Counted from the first letter of the stretch, positions 17,752-26,046 are shown. The stretch is DNA of 64,000 nt from Gp13-AA77 sp035949375 (GCA_035949375.1 DASZIG010000021.1:1-64000), one strand, 5' to 3'. Notes: generated from the sequence alone by a model not told the origin. Numbers and translations: made by a program.

Positions 17752-18719
17752 GCCACAGACTTTTCAGATAACAAATACGGCGGATTATCGACCGACTCCC
17801 GGTATTCGAGCCGCTTGCCTTCGATCTTCTTGATTGCTTCCGCCACGCGCTCACCGTCATTCATCTTCCGAGTATTCCAACGGAATTCAAACTCATTCAG
17901 GTAGTTCGGCAGATGCTTGCGGCTGACGCTGTGGAAAGTGCCCATGACACCGCGCCGAATGAGCGAGAACACTCCCTCGACCGTGTTTGAGTGAATGTCC
18001 GTTCCGAGCCGCACGTATTCGCCCGCGCTGTGATTCACCGACTCGTGACCACCTAGAAACTGTTGGCCTAGGGTCTTGTACGACTGAAACTCATCGGTGA
18101 TAATGCGGCAGGAAAGGTCCGCGTTCTCTGCCACAAAATTGCTGATGTTTTCCGCCGTGACGCGCTCCATCATGCGGAAACGCACATCACCCTCACGCTG
18201 AACGATGCCCACCACCGGGGTCTTGCTCGTGCCGCGTCCGCGCTTCGACGTGTTCTTGAAACGCGGTTTGCCACCGACGTAAAGCTCATCGACTTCGACG
18301 GTGCCCGTCAATTTCGGCTGTTCATCTTCGCCCATGCCGTGACGGATGCGACGGAGAACGAACAACGCCGACTTGCGGGTAATCTCCCTCTCACGCGAAA
18401 GCTGCAAGGCGCTGATGCCTTTCTTCGACGCACATGCCCGCCAGAGTGCGTATACCCATACGCGCAACGGCAGACGCGTTTCTTCAAGCGGAGTGCCGGT
18501 GCGAACGGTGAACATCTTTTTACATCCACGGCAGCGCCAGCGATAATCTTTGTTCCGCTCACCGTTGCGGCCCATCATTTGGTAGACCTCTCGGCTTTCG
18601 CACAGCGGGCAAGTCGGCTCAGCGCCCCAACGTTGCCCCTCAAGAAATGCGACCGCCTTCGGCTCGCTGCCTGCCGCTTCCCGTAACGCTTCCAGAATCT
18701 CCGATCTGTTCTTTATCAT
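17748..18719 (-). CDS. IS1595-family transposase
   Basis: 323 residues, full length for the family. The N-terminus has a zinc-ribbon-like segment (CPLCESREVY...WRCRGCKKMFTV), then a helix-turn-helix region (KKGISALQLSREREIT). The ISXO2-like DDE catalytic domain shows GTVEVDELYVGGKPR, IITDEFQSY and HSNTVEGVFSLIRRGVMG, followed by the usual HxxxRKHLPNYLNEFEFRWNTR-like end. All catalytic positions look intact. I could not find terminal inverted repeats, so the element borders are not defined; it may be a domesticated or host-linked copy. It is followed by a coupled gene of unknown function. Confidence 0.9.
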   Translation of the reverse strand: MIKNRSEILEALREAAGSEPKAVAFLEGQRWGAEPTCPLCESREVYQMMGRNGERNKDYRWRCRGCKKMFTVRTGTPLEETRLPLRVWVYALWRACASKKGISALQLSREREITRKSALFVLRRIRHGMGEDEQPKLTGTVEVDELYVGGKPRFKNTSKRGRGTSKTPVVGIVQREGDVRFRMMERVTAENISNFVAENADLSCRIITDEFQSYKTLGQQFLGGHESVNHSAGEYVRLGTDIHSNTVEGVFSLIRRGVMGTFHSVSRKHLPNYLNEFEFRWNTRKMNDGERVAEAIKKIEGKRLEYRESVDNPPYLLSEKSVA

Positions 18720-18725
18720 AAGAAC

Positions 18726-18754
18726 AGCGTATCAGAGCAAGTGTCTAATTGCAA
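18726..18754 (-). promoter_or_regulatory. Candidate promoter of the transposase, possibly leaderless
   Basis: On the minus strand: TTGCAA (18754-18749), 17 bp, TACGCT (18731-18726). Only six bases separate the -10 from the ATG at 18719 and no ribosome-binding site is visible, so transcription would start at or next to the start codon. The -35 region overlaps the stop of the upstream 77-residue gene. Confidence 0.4.
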
Positions 18755-18978
18755 GAAGTATTATGATATTTTCTTTGTTTCTCGCGGCCGCCAACGCCGC
18801 TAGACGGCGGGAATGGAACCCCGGAGGACTCCTGCTTCTTGAAGAATCTGAGAGACTTACTGAGGTCTCTGATCTTCTTGCGGCATATCGCAATCTGCGA
18901 TTCCGATTCCATGATCAGGCTGTTCCAGGTCACGCTATCCCGTGTTGACTTCTTAGACTTGACATTGTCTGTAGACAT
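18745..18978 (-). CDS. Small coiled-coil-like hypothetical protein
   Basis: 77 residues, ATG with AAGGAG seven bases upstream. The middle (SLIMESESQIAICRKKIRDLSKSLRFFKKQE) is a charged amphipathic helix, the C-terminus is Ser/Gly/Pro-rich. It stands immediately upstream of the transposase on the same strand, and its start codon is 17 bp from that of the divergent gene at 18996. Function unknown. Confidence 0.6.
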   Translation of the reverse strand: MSTDNVKSKKSTRDSVTWNSLIMESESQIAICRKKIRDLSKSLRFFKKQESSGVPFPPSSGVGGREKQRKYHNTSCN

Positions 18979-18995
18979 CGGTATGCTCCTTATCT

Positions 18996-19508
18996 ATGAG
19001 ACCTCCATCAGAGTACGCGAAGACATGGCAACAGATTTTCTCCGACAGAGGGGAACTCGCCGAAAAGCGCACGAATCTTGAAACCGAACTGAGCGAGGTC
19101 AAGAACCAAATCTCTCACCTCGATGAAATATTGAGCCACATGGCCCCATTGGTAGGCGTTGCGTACAACCAGAAGATTTCGGCCTTGGGAATCACGGATG
19201 CCATACGCACGATTCTCAGAGGGTCCATGGAACGAATGTCGCCAACCGATGTCAGAGACAATCTTCGTGAAAACGATTTCGACCTGTCGGGGTATACGGC
19301 GCCGATGGCGTCGATATACAAGGTTCTGAGTCGTCTGTACGAATCCGGAGAGATTGTTCAGGAAAGAGAGGACGGAAAGGTGTTCTACCGCTGGTATCGA
19401 CCGGATGAACCGTCCCCAGATGAACTGCCAGATGAAGAGCCGATATATGAAGGGCCACCAGAAGATGAGTCTTCTGGCGAGATTACAGGCGATGACATCC
19501 CCTTCTGA
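18996..19508 (+). CDS. Coiled-coil plus winged-helix-like hypothetical protein
   Basis: 170 residues. The N-terminus is a coiled coil (ELAEKRTNLETELSEVKNQISHLDEIL). Residues about 60-125 read as a winged helix: ITDAIRTILRGS...MSPTDVRDNLRENDFDL...SIYKVLSRLYESGEIVQERED, as in transcription regulators or phage/mobile-element DNA-binding proteins. The tail is acidic and Pro/Glu-rich (DEPSPDELPDEEPIYEGPPEDE). No clear ribosome-binding site precedes the ATG, and the promoter must lie inside the divergent gene. The AT content is higher than in the flanking core genes. It may regulate the small divergent gene and transposase. Confidence 0.6.
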   Translation: MRPPSEYAKTWQQIFSDRGELAEKRTNLETELSEVKNQISHLDEILSHMAPLVGVAYNQKISALGITDAIRTILRGSMERMSPTDVRDNLRENDFDLSGYTAPMASIYKVLSRLYESGEIVQEREDGKVFYRWYRPDEPSPDELPDEEPIYEGPPEDESSGEITGDDIPF

Positions 19509-19569
19509 AAAGTTCGAGGAGGTAGGCGATGAGGAGGGCGTAAGGGCCGCGCTGGACGGCCCGCACAAA

Positions 19570-19610
19570 GTGGGGACGGCCAGACCGTCCAAGACTGATT
19601 CCGTCCCCAC
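19570..19610. repeat. 10-bp inverted repeat upstream of the tRNA-like gene
   Basis: GTGGGGACGG at 19570-19579 and CCGTCCCCAC at 19601-19610, perfect, with an inner GGACGG..CCGTCC. It can form a hairpin ending 16 bases before the tRNA-like gene; a REP-like motif or a processing signal are both possible. Confidence 0.55.
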
Positions 19611-19626
19611 ATTCAGCGTGCTTTGT

Positions 19627-19711
19627 GCCCCAGTGCTGGAACTGGCAGACAGACGCGACTTGCACTCGCGTGCCCTAATCCGGCGTCCGGGTTCGAGCCC
19701 CGGCTGGGGCA
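19627..19711 (+). tRNA. Class II tRNA, leucine-type body with UGC (Ala) anticodon
   Basis: 85 nt folding by eye as a full cloverleaf: acceptor GCCCCAG/CTGGGGC, D stem CTG/CAG with the Leu-like loop GAACTGGCAGA, anticodon stem CGCGA/TCGCG with loop CTTGCAC, a 16-nt variable arm (GCC/GGC pairing), T arm CCGGG-TTCGAGC-CCCGG, and discriminator A73. A long variable arm, this D loop and A73 are leucine features, yet loop positions 34-36 read TGC, which matches alanine codons. CCA is not encoded. It lies in the transposase island. It may be a functional missense tRNA, a degenerate copy, or a mobile-element tRNA. Confidence 0.75.
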
Positions 19712-19745
19712 CTTCCCACAACGGGAACCCAAAGGATATTATCTC

Positions 19746-19868
19746 ATGATGGCGAAGAAAGCAAAAACGAAGCGCAAGAAGCGCGGCCCGAAAGAGGAAC
19801 GTCTCATTATACGTGGTGACCCGCAACGGGCGATTGACGCACTCGTAGGAAAGCGTCCCTCGAAGTAG
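19746..19868 (+). CDS. Small basic hypothetical protein
   Basis: 40 residues from ATG ATG at 19746, with AAAGGAT about ten bases upstream and 34 bp after the tRNA-like gene. The first 15 residues are almost all Lys/Arg/Ala (AKKAKTKRKKRGPKEERL), then IIRGDPQRAIDALVGKRP. It looks like an RNA- or DNA-binding peptide. I recall similar short 'RGPKEER' proteins in bacterial genomes but no function. Confidence 0.5.
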   Translation: MMAKKAKTKRKKRGPKEERLIIRGDPQRAIDALVGKRPSK

Positions 19869-20318
19869 CACGGCGCGGATGCCGACGCCACGCCGATACC
19901 GATTACCGTTTTGGATGATTTTCAACACCTACCTACTCCCGAAAAAGAATCTAAAATTTTGCAAAACGAAGCCACTATGTCCAATAGAATCAGTAAATCG
20001 ACCCGAAAAACAGGCCAAAACGAAGTCAAACGAAGCCAAACGCTGTCGCCCTAAGTCCTTTGTAATCAGTCCGCCGGTTTTGAGGTGACTTTGTTTTGCC
20101 GATTCAAAGCCAAACTCGTCCTGCAAGGTCCACTCGCGACTGGCGGCGTTGTTGGGCTACCGGTTTTGAGAACGGTGCGCTACAGGTGGTCTCGTGAAGG
20201 GGAGATCGAGCCGGCCCCGGACGGAGCCGGCTCGAATGGTTGACTGGAACGATTCGGATCGCGCCTGACCCCTATCGCGCGGCAGGATCAGGTCACGATC
20301 GGTAACGCGCGGTCATCG
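19869..20318. other. Low-GC intergenic stretch with AAACGAAG direct repeats
   Basis: 450 bp, AT-rich to about 20090. It has three near-identical motifs, AAAACGAAGCC (19963), AAAACGAAGTC (20017) and CAAACGAAGCC (20027). No supported gene; it marks the right edge of the accessory island. A related-looking AT-rich block with CGAAGCC is at 45780. Confidence 0.4.
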
Positions 20319-22913
20319 TCATCGTTGTACCGTAAGCGTGACCACCGCGTAGTTGCTGAGCGATCCGGAAGTTCCGATCAACTCGATCGTGAACGTTCCG
20401 GTCCCGGCCCGGCGGGAAGCGTAAAACGTGATGGTTGCGGTGGCGCTGCCGTTCGGCGGCGGAGTGATCGGGTTCTTCGTAGACGTCGCCGAGACGCCGG
20501 GAGGAAACGCGTTGACGCTCAACTCGACCGGGGAGTTGAAGCCGTTCTCGCTGGTGACGGTCAGGGTGGTGGATACGTTGCCGCCCTCATTGACGGTCAG
20601 CGAAGACGGCGAGACAGACATGGTGAAGTTCTTCGTCCCCGAAGTCGAATTGACCGTGAGGGTGATGGTGGTGCTGTGAGAGAGCGAACCGGAAGTTCCG
20701 GTAATCGTGACCGTGGCGGTTCCGGTGGTTGCCGTGCCGGAAGCCGTCAGCGTGAGGGTTGAGGTCGCGCTGCCGTTCGCCGGCGGAGTGACCGGATTCG
20801 TCGAGAAAGTCGCGGTCACGCCACTCGGCAGTCCGCTCGCGCTCAGCGTGGTTGCGGAGCTAAAGCTGTTCTGGCTGGTGACGGTGATCGTGCTGGTCCC
20901 GCTGGTCCCCTGGGTTATGGTGAGAGAGGACGGCGAGGCGCTGATCGTGAAGTTGGGCGACGCCGTTGCGTTCACGGTGAGCGTGATCGTCGTGGTGGCG
21001 GTCAGGCTGCCCGACGTTCCGGTGATGGTCACTGTGGCCGTTCCCGTCGTAGCCGTGCCGCTCGCAGTCAGGGTCAGCACGCTGGTCCCCGTTGTCGGGT
21101 TCGGGCTGAACCCTGCCGTCACACCGCTCGGCAGGCCGGACGCGGACAGCGTGACGCTGCCGCTGAATCCGTTCTGATCATTCACCGTGATGGTGCTGGT
21201 GCCGCTGGTGCCCTGGGTAATCGTCAGGCTGTTCGGCGAAGCCGATAGCGTGAAGCTCGGCGACGTCGATCCCAGCAGCCCGTTGATCAGGCCGCTTCCG
21301 TTCGGGCTGCCCCAACCGGTCGCCAGATCGTAGCCGGTGGTTGCCGAATAGCCGTTGCTGCCGCTCGTGATGTCGTGGAAATCGGTGGTGTAGCTGGAAC
21401 TCAAGCCGATCGAATACAAGCTCGGATTGATGAAGCCGAGCGTGGACTTGCCATCCGCCTTCGCCTGTTGATTGACGAGAGCGAGATACCCCGCCCACAT
21501 CGGCGCCGCAAAACTCGTCCCGCCATAATCGTTCGCAGTGCAGGTGGTTTGATCGGCGCAGACGTAGAAGGTGAAATTCGCGTTGGCGGAAACGTCGGGA
21601 GCGTTGCGATAGCTGGAGGAACAACTGGAGCAGGTGCTCAGCACGCCCGTCTGCCAGGAGGGAATCGCGTAGTGGTCCGGCGATATGCCGCCGCCGCCGT
21701 CAACCCAGGCGGTTTCCGAACTCCACGGGCCGCCGGCGCCGCTGGTCGTCAAGTCTGTTCCGCCCACGGCTGTGAGGTACACGTCGTCCGCGGGAAAAAT
21801 CTCGGAAGACGATCCCCATTTGCCGCTGTCTCCGGCTGCCTGAAACAGATTCTGGCCCTGCAGCGAGAACTCCTCGAAGTACGGGTTGTCAGTGTTCGGG
21901 TCCGCCGGACTCCACGTCCACGATGAGCTCAATTGCGCGTTCAGCGGATTGGCCGTGGCCATGGCGTTGAAAATGGCGGCGTCGGTCGATCCGACGTACA
22001 TCACGAGGCTCGACATGCCAGGGGCCATGCCGAGAGCCTGAGTCATGTCCAGGGTTTGTTCGGTGTCGTCACAGCCTTGTGATTCAAGGCAGCTCGTGCT
22101 AGTTCCGTCCGTGGAATCGAGGGTTATCGGGACGTCGTTCGTCTGGTTTGCGTTCTTGTAGTACGTGGTGAGGTCAGACAAATCCGTGCCGTAATACTCG
22201 AGCAAACCGACGGACTGGCCGCTGCCGGTGAGAGATGTTCCTTCGTAGTACGCCGCCCTCATGTCGCTGCCGCAGAAGGATGCCGAAGGACAGGAGCCGG
22301 TCGTGGCAAGGGAGTGCGCTCCTGGCATTCTACGCACCAGTGCCGGCTGCGGGATCGAGTAATTATCCAAACCGGAGATATGCCAGAGTTGGAACGGCAA
22401 ATCCACCGTGGGCTCGCGATCCGGAGCATAGAAGGTGCGGTTTTCGGTGGGGTGCTGGTAGACGCCCATCGTCAGATGGAAGGCTCGCTCGATGCTTGCC
22501 ACCGGTCCGGTCACATCCACGTTCACTTGATTCGGGGAAGTGCCGGACACCGTAAAGCCGTTTTCCTTCGCGAAACGGATCACGGCGTCGTAATCGTCCG
22601 CGGTCGGACCAAACATGGTGGTGAATTCTTCCACCGTCAGGAACTGGTGGTAGGACGGGCTGAGAGGATCGTAGAGCTCCTTCAAAAAGCTGTCCAATTC
22701 TGTCTGGTTGCGGAGCGGCAGAGCGATCACGAGGCGCATACGCTGCTCTGCGGGGAGATGTCCGACAAGCCGCGCCTGTCCGTTGAGAGTCACCTCACGA
22801 ACGTGATGCGTCAACAGGGGCTGCGACTGGGCATGGCCAACCACACTTCCGACACTTCCGACCGACACAAGCGCGACGATTGTCAACAAAGACGTACGCA
22901 TTTTGCGAATCAT
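20319..22913 (-). CDS. Secreted S53 (sedolisin) peptidase with three Ig-like repeats
   Basis: 864 residues from the ATG at 22913, which follows AGGAGGAGG at proper distance; the frame is open 17 codons further. A signal peptide (residues 1-29, ending GHAQ) is followed by a pro-kumamolisin activation domain (about 35-180: YHQFLTVEEF, NGFTVSGTSPNQ). The catalytic domain shows the Glu/Asp motif DDTEQTLDMTQA and the serine motif GGTSFAAPMWAGYLALV. After that come three similar Ig-like repeats of 85-90 residues (SPSSLTITQGTSGTSTITV ... SGLPSGVTA). An acid-active extracellular endopeptidase is expected. DNA repeats inside the gene mirror the domain repeats and could recombine. Confidence 0.92.
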   Translation of the reverse strand: MIRKMRTSLLTIVALVSVGSVGSVVGHAQSQPLLTHHVREVTLNGQARLVGHLPAEQRMRLVIALPLRNQTELDSFLKELYDPLSPSYHQFLTVEEFTTMFGPTADDYDAVIRFAKENGFTVSGTSPNQVNVDVTGPVASIERAFHLTMGVYQHPTENRTFYAPDREPTVDLPFQLWHISGLDNYSIPQPALVRRMPGAHSLATTGSCPSASFCGSDMRAAYYEGTSLTGSGQSVGLLEYYGTDLSDLTTYYKNANQTNDVPITLDSTDGTSTSCLESQGCDDTEQTLDMTQALGMAPGMSSLVMYVGSTDAAIFNAMATANPLNAQLSSSWTWSPADPNTDNPYFEEFSLQGQNLFQAAGDSGKWGSSSEIFPADDVYLTAVGGTDLTTSGAGGPWSSETAWVDGGGGISPDHYAIPSWQTGVLSTCSSCSSSYRNAPDVSANANFTFYVCADQTTCTANDYGGTSFAAPMWAGYLALVNQQAKADGKSTLGFINPSLYSIGLSSSYTTDFHDITSGSNGYSATTGYDLATGWGSPNGSGLINGLLGSTSPSFTLSASPNSLTITQGTSGTSTITVNDQNGFSGSVTLSASGLPSGVTAGFSPNPTTGTSVLTLTASGTATTGTATVTITGTSGSLTATTTITLTVNATASPNFTISASPSSLTITQGTSGTSTITVTSQNSFSSATTLSASGLPSGVTATFSTNPVTPPANGSATSTLTLTASGTATTGTATVTITGTSGSLSHSTTITLTVNSTSGTKNFTMSVSPSSLTVNEGGNVSTTLTVTSENGFNSPVELSVNAFPPGVSATSTKNPITPPPNGSATATITFYASRRAGTGTFTIELIGTSGSLSNYAVVTLTVQR

Positions 22914-23229
22914 GTTTCTCATCCTCCTCCTGTCTGGTATCGGAATCGATTTCACATGTTTCATCAGGGTTTAGTGACGTCCTTCAACCTTCGCCGGCAT
23001 TCCCCTCCGCTCGTTTTCGACCGCGATACTATTACACTCGTTGGGTTCGGTTTCAAGTACTATTTATCAAAATGTAACCCGGAGCCCGTCCACCCCAGCC
23101 TCTGCGGTCCCCGTGGTGAAGGCTTCTCTCTGGCCTGGCCGTCGAGTTGTGCTCGGGCGCAAACAGTGGGTTTATGCTGTGTTATGATCGCGATGGCGAA
23201 AGGGTTTCGTTCCGGCCGCTTGCCTCCGT
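22914..23229. other. Divergent intergenic region, S53 peptidase / kdsD
   Basis: 316 bp with an AT-rich centre at about 23025-23080 that should contain the promoters of both genes. I see no clear consensus or operator. Confidence 0.4.
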
Positions 23230-24189
23230 ATGAGCCTTGACACTGCCCGCCGCGTGCTCGAAATCGAAGCCCGGGCCTTGCGTGAACTCGTCGATCGTCT
23301 GGACGATCGGTTCAACCAGGCCCTTGACACGATCCAGCAATGCCGGGGACGTGTAGTCGTCACGGGCATGGGCAAGTCGGGGTTGATCGGCCAGAAGATC
23401 TCAGCCACGCTGTCGAGCACGGGCACGCCGTCGTTCTTCCTCCATCCCGCCGAGGCCCTGCACGGCGACCTGGGACGCCTGGTCGCTGGCGACGTCGTGG
23501 TCGCCCTTTCCTACGGCGGGGAGAGCGAGGAATTGCTTCGCCTGCTCGACACCGTGAAGCGCCTGGCGATCCCTCTGATCACGCTTACCGGCAATCCCGG
23601 GTCGACGCTCGGGCAGGCGAGCGACGTCGTGCTGGACGTGGGCATCAGTCGCGAGGCTTGTCCGCTCGGGCTTGCACCGACCGCTTCCACCACGGCAATG
23701 CTCGCGATGGGCGACGCCCTGGCCATGGCGCTTCTCGAGAGGCGCGGCTTCAGCGAGGAGGATTACGCGGTCCTGCATCCCGGCGGAGGCCTCGGGGTGC
23801 GGCTGAGGCGGGTGGAGAACGTGATGCACACCGGCGACGGCGTGGCCCGAGTCGGGCCTGAAGCCGCGTTGCCGGACGTGATCTATGAGATGAGCCGCAA
23901 GGGCCTGGGCCTCGCGACTGTCGTGGACGCGGGCGGCCGCCTCGTGGGCTTCATTTCCGACGGCGATCTGCGCCGTTTCTTCGAGCACGAGGGCAATCGT
24001 GCGCTCAACCTCAAAGCCTCTGATTGCATGACGCGGTCGCCGGTGACCATCGGTCCGATGGAACTGGCTACCGAGGCGCTGAGCCTGATGGAGTCGCGCC
24101 GCATCACCGCGTTGCCCGTGGTCGGCGCGGATGGGATCCTCGCCGGCGTGGTGCATATCCACGATTTGTGGCGCACGCAGATGTTTTAG
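23230..24189 (+). CDS. kdsD: Arabinose-5-phosphate isomerase (KdsD/KpsF/GutQ family)
   Basis: 319 residues. SIS domain at about 1-200: GRVVVTGMGKSGLIGQKISATLSSTGTPSFFLHPAEALHGDLG, with the phosphate-binding SYGGESEE. Two CBS domains follow (MHTGDGVARVG..., FISDGDLRRFFE, MTRSPVTIG, ALPVVGADGILAGVVHIHDL). Length and order match the family. It converts ribulose-5-phosphate to arabinose-5-phosphate, the first committed step to KDO for lipopolysaccharide. It sits 21 bp before kdsC, so one operon is likely. Confidence 0.95.
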   Translation: MSLDTARRVLEIEARALRELVDRLDDRFNQALDTIQQCRGRVVVTGMGKSGLIGQKISATLSSTGTPSFFLHPAEALHGDLGRLVAGDVVVALSYGGESEELLRLLDTVKRLAIPLITLTGNPGSTLGQASDVVLDVGISREACPLGLAPTASTTAMLAMGDALAMALLERRGFSEEDYAVLHPGGGLGVRLRRVENVMHTGDGVARVGPEAALPDVIYEMSRKGLGLATVVDAGGRLVGFISDGDLRRFFEHEGNRALNLKASDCMTRSPVTIGPMELATEALSLMESRRITALPVVGADGILAGVVHIHDLWRTQMF

Positions 24190-24210
24190 AACGGACAACG
24201 GACAACCGCC

Positions 24211-24801
24211 ATGAACCCTAAGAAGCCAACTCGTCACGCGATTCAGGCCCGCGCGCGACGAATCCGCCTGCTGCTGCTCGATGTGGACGGGGTGCTGACC
24301 GACGGCCGCATCTACTACGTGCCGGCTCCGGCGCGGGCTGCAGAATCCGCAGACGCAGGCCTGAAGCTGGTCGAGACCAAGACGTTTCATTCCCGCGATG
24401 GCCTTGGGATCAACATCTGGCATCGCAACGGGTTCAAGACGGGCATCATCTCAGGCCGGGATTCTCCCATCGTCGACTACCGCGCGCGCGAGCTCGGAAT
24501 CCAATTCGTGCGGCAAGGCCACCGGGAAAAGCTCGGCCCCTACCGGGAAATCCTTCAGGAGGCCGGGCTTCAAGACCGTGAGGTCTGTTACGTGGGTGAC
24601 GACCTGGTTGATCTGCCGCTCCTTACGCGCGTCGGGCTGTCGGTCGCCGTCGGGGACAGCCACCCGCTGCTCGCCCGGTACGTTCACTACGTCACAAGGG
24701 CACATGGAGGCCTCGGCGCGGTGCGCGAAGTGATCGAGTTGATCCTGACGGCGCAGGGTAAGTTCAAACCCGTCCTGGACGGCTATCTCGCGCGAGGGTG
24801 A
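24211..24801 (+). CDS. kdsC: 3-deoxy-D-manno-octulosonate 8-phosphate phosphatase
   Basis: 196 residues. HAD phosphatase of the KdsC group: LLLLDVDGVLTDGRIYY (Asp nucleophile and general acid), GIISGRDSP, and VCYVGDDLVDLPLL. Its FHSRDGLGINIWHRNGFKTG is the usual KdsC core. A short insert (PAPARAAESADAGLKLVETK) precedes it. It removes phosphate from KDO-8P to give KDO, after the isomerase coded just upstream. KdsA and KdsB are not in the window. Confidence 0.95.
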   Translation: MNPKKPTRHAIQARARRIRLLLLDVDGVLTDGRIYYVPAPARAAESADAGLKLVETKTFHSRDGLGINIWHRNGFKTGIISGRDSPIVDYRARELGIQFVRQGHREKLGPYREILQEAGLQDREVCYVGDDLVDLPLLTRVGLSVAVGDSHPLLARYVHYVTRAHGGLGAVREVIELILTAQGKFKPVLDGYLARG

Positions 24802-24857
24802 CGCCGCCTCCGCCGGCTCTATCCGTCGAAACCCGTAACATCTTGCCACTCTTTCTC

Positions 24858-24886
24858 TTGGAAATGTGCGCCGGTTGTGTTAGTAT
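24858..24886 (+). promoter_or_regulatory. Candidate sigma70-type promoter upstream of xerD
   Basis: TTGGAA at 24858-24863, exactly 17 bp, TAGTAT at 24881-24886, in the 285-bp gap between kdsC and the recombinase gene. Confidence 0.4.
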
Positions 24887-25086
24887 CTGCCCTCTTGGGG
24901 TAGGAAACGGGGGGAATATGCTTGCCTTCTCGGGAGCGGTCATTGCTGGTGTAAGCCATTTGAAATGATTGAGTTGGCTGCCTTTGCGTGGTAAACTGGT
25001 TCTAGGCAAGGGCTGCCCGGGTGGCTGATGCATTGCGTTCTTGCCCGCCGGAGACTTCCTCGACCAATCCGAGCCCGGAGACTTCC

Positions 25087-26046
25087 ATGAGGCTCCAAAT
25101 CTCCGGGGAGACAAAGCACGCGCTCGCCACGACGCGCCCCACCATTCCGATGACGTCCGTCCAGCCGCCGGAGATCACTCGATTCCTCAGTTACATACAG
25201 GTGGAAAAGGGCTTGGCCGGAAACACTTTGCTCGCCTATCGGCGCGACCTGGTGAAATTCACCGCATACCTTTCCCGCTCTGGCCGGACGCTTGCCGGAA
25301 CCGGTCGCGACGACGTTCGGGGCTTCCTTGCCGAACTCCACCGCAATCACTTGAGCGCTCGCGCGGCCGCGCGACACTTAGTTTCGCTGCGCGGCTTCTT
25401 TGAGTTTCTGATTCGCGAGGGCGACCTCCAGCAGGATCCGACCGCCCAAATCGACTCGCCGCGCCTGGCGCAAACGCTGCCTAAGTACCTGGCCGCGAGT
25501 GAGATCGAGAAATTGCTCACCCAGCCTGACCCTTCAACGGCGCCAGGGCTGCGTGATGGGGCCATGCTGCAGGTTCTCTATGCGACCGGAATGCGCGTCT
25601 CGGAGCTGGTTGGCGTCCGCTGGGAGGATTTCAACGCCGGACTGGGCATCGTACGGTGCCTCGGGAAGGGCAACAAAGAGCGCCTCATTCCGGTCGGCAA
25701 GCCGGCTCTGCGCTCTCTCGAAGACTACGTGGCGCGCGGACGCGCCAAGCTCGCCCGCAAGCCCGGCGTCCCCTACCTGTTCCTGAATCAGCGCGGCGGC
25801 AAGCTGTCGCGGGTGGGGTTTTGGAAGATCCTGGCGCGTTACGGGCGGGCGGCCGGCATTGCGACGCCTCTTACACCGCACCTGGTTCGACATTCTTTCG
25901 CCACGCACTTGCTCGAGCGCGGCGCGGACTTGCGCTCCATTCAGCTGATGCTGGGCCATAGCGATATCTCGACCACGCAGATTTACACCCAGGTGATCCA
26001 GGAGCGTCTGCGTGAGGTTTATCACGCTCATCATCCCAGGGCGTGA
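25087..26046 (+). CDS. xerD: Site-specific tyrosine recombinase XerD
   Basis: The ATG at 25087 has GGAG six bases upstream and gives 319 residues; an ATG at 25150 without such a site gives 298, the usual length. N-terminal SAM-like DNA-binding domain (FLSYIQVEKGLAGNTLLAYRRDL). The catalytic domain has ATGMRVSELVGVRWEDF (Arg), GKGNKERLIPV (Lys), HLVRHSFATHLLERGADLRSIQ (His/Arg), LGHSDISTTQIYTQV (His and nucleophile Tyr). The end, ERLREVYHAHHPRA, matches XerD rather than XerC. It resolves chromosome dimers at dif with XerC and FtsK. No dif site was identified here. Confidence 0.9.
   Translation: MRLQISGETKHALATTRPTIPMTSVQPPEITRFLSYIQVEKGLAGNTLLAYRRDLVKFTAYLSRSGRTLAGTGRDDVRGFLAELHRNHLSARAAARHLVSLRGFFEFLIREGDLQQDPTAQIDSPRLAQTLPKYLAASEIEKLLTQPDPSTAPGLRDGAMLQVLYATGMRVSELVGVRWEDFNAGLGIVRCLGKGNKERLIPVGKPALRSLEDYVARGRAKLARKPGVPYLFLNQRGGKLSRVGFWKILARYGRAAGIATPLTPHLVRHSFATHLLERGADLRSIQLMLGHSDISTTQIYTQVIQERLREVYHAHHPRA

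Noticed and set aside
19008..19928. Long minus-strand open frame (306 codons)
   Set aside because: It crosses the tRNA-like gene and two better-supported plus-strand genes, has no ribosome-binding site, and its composition is that of a shadow frame.
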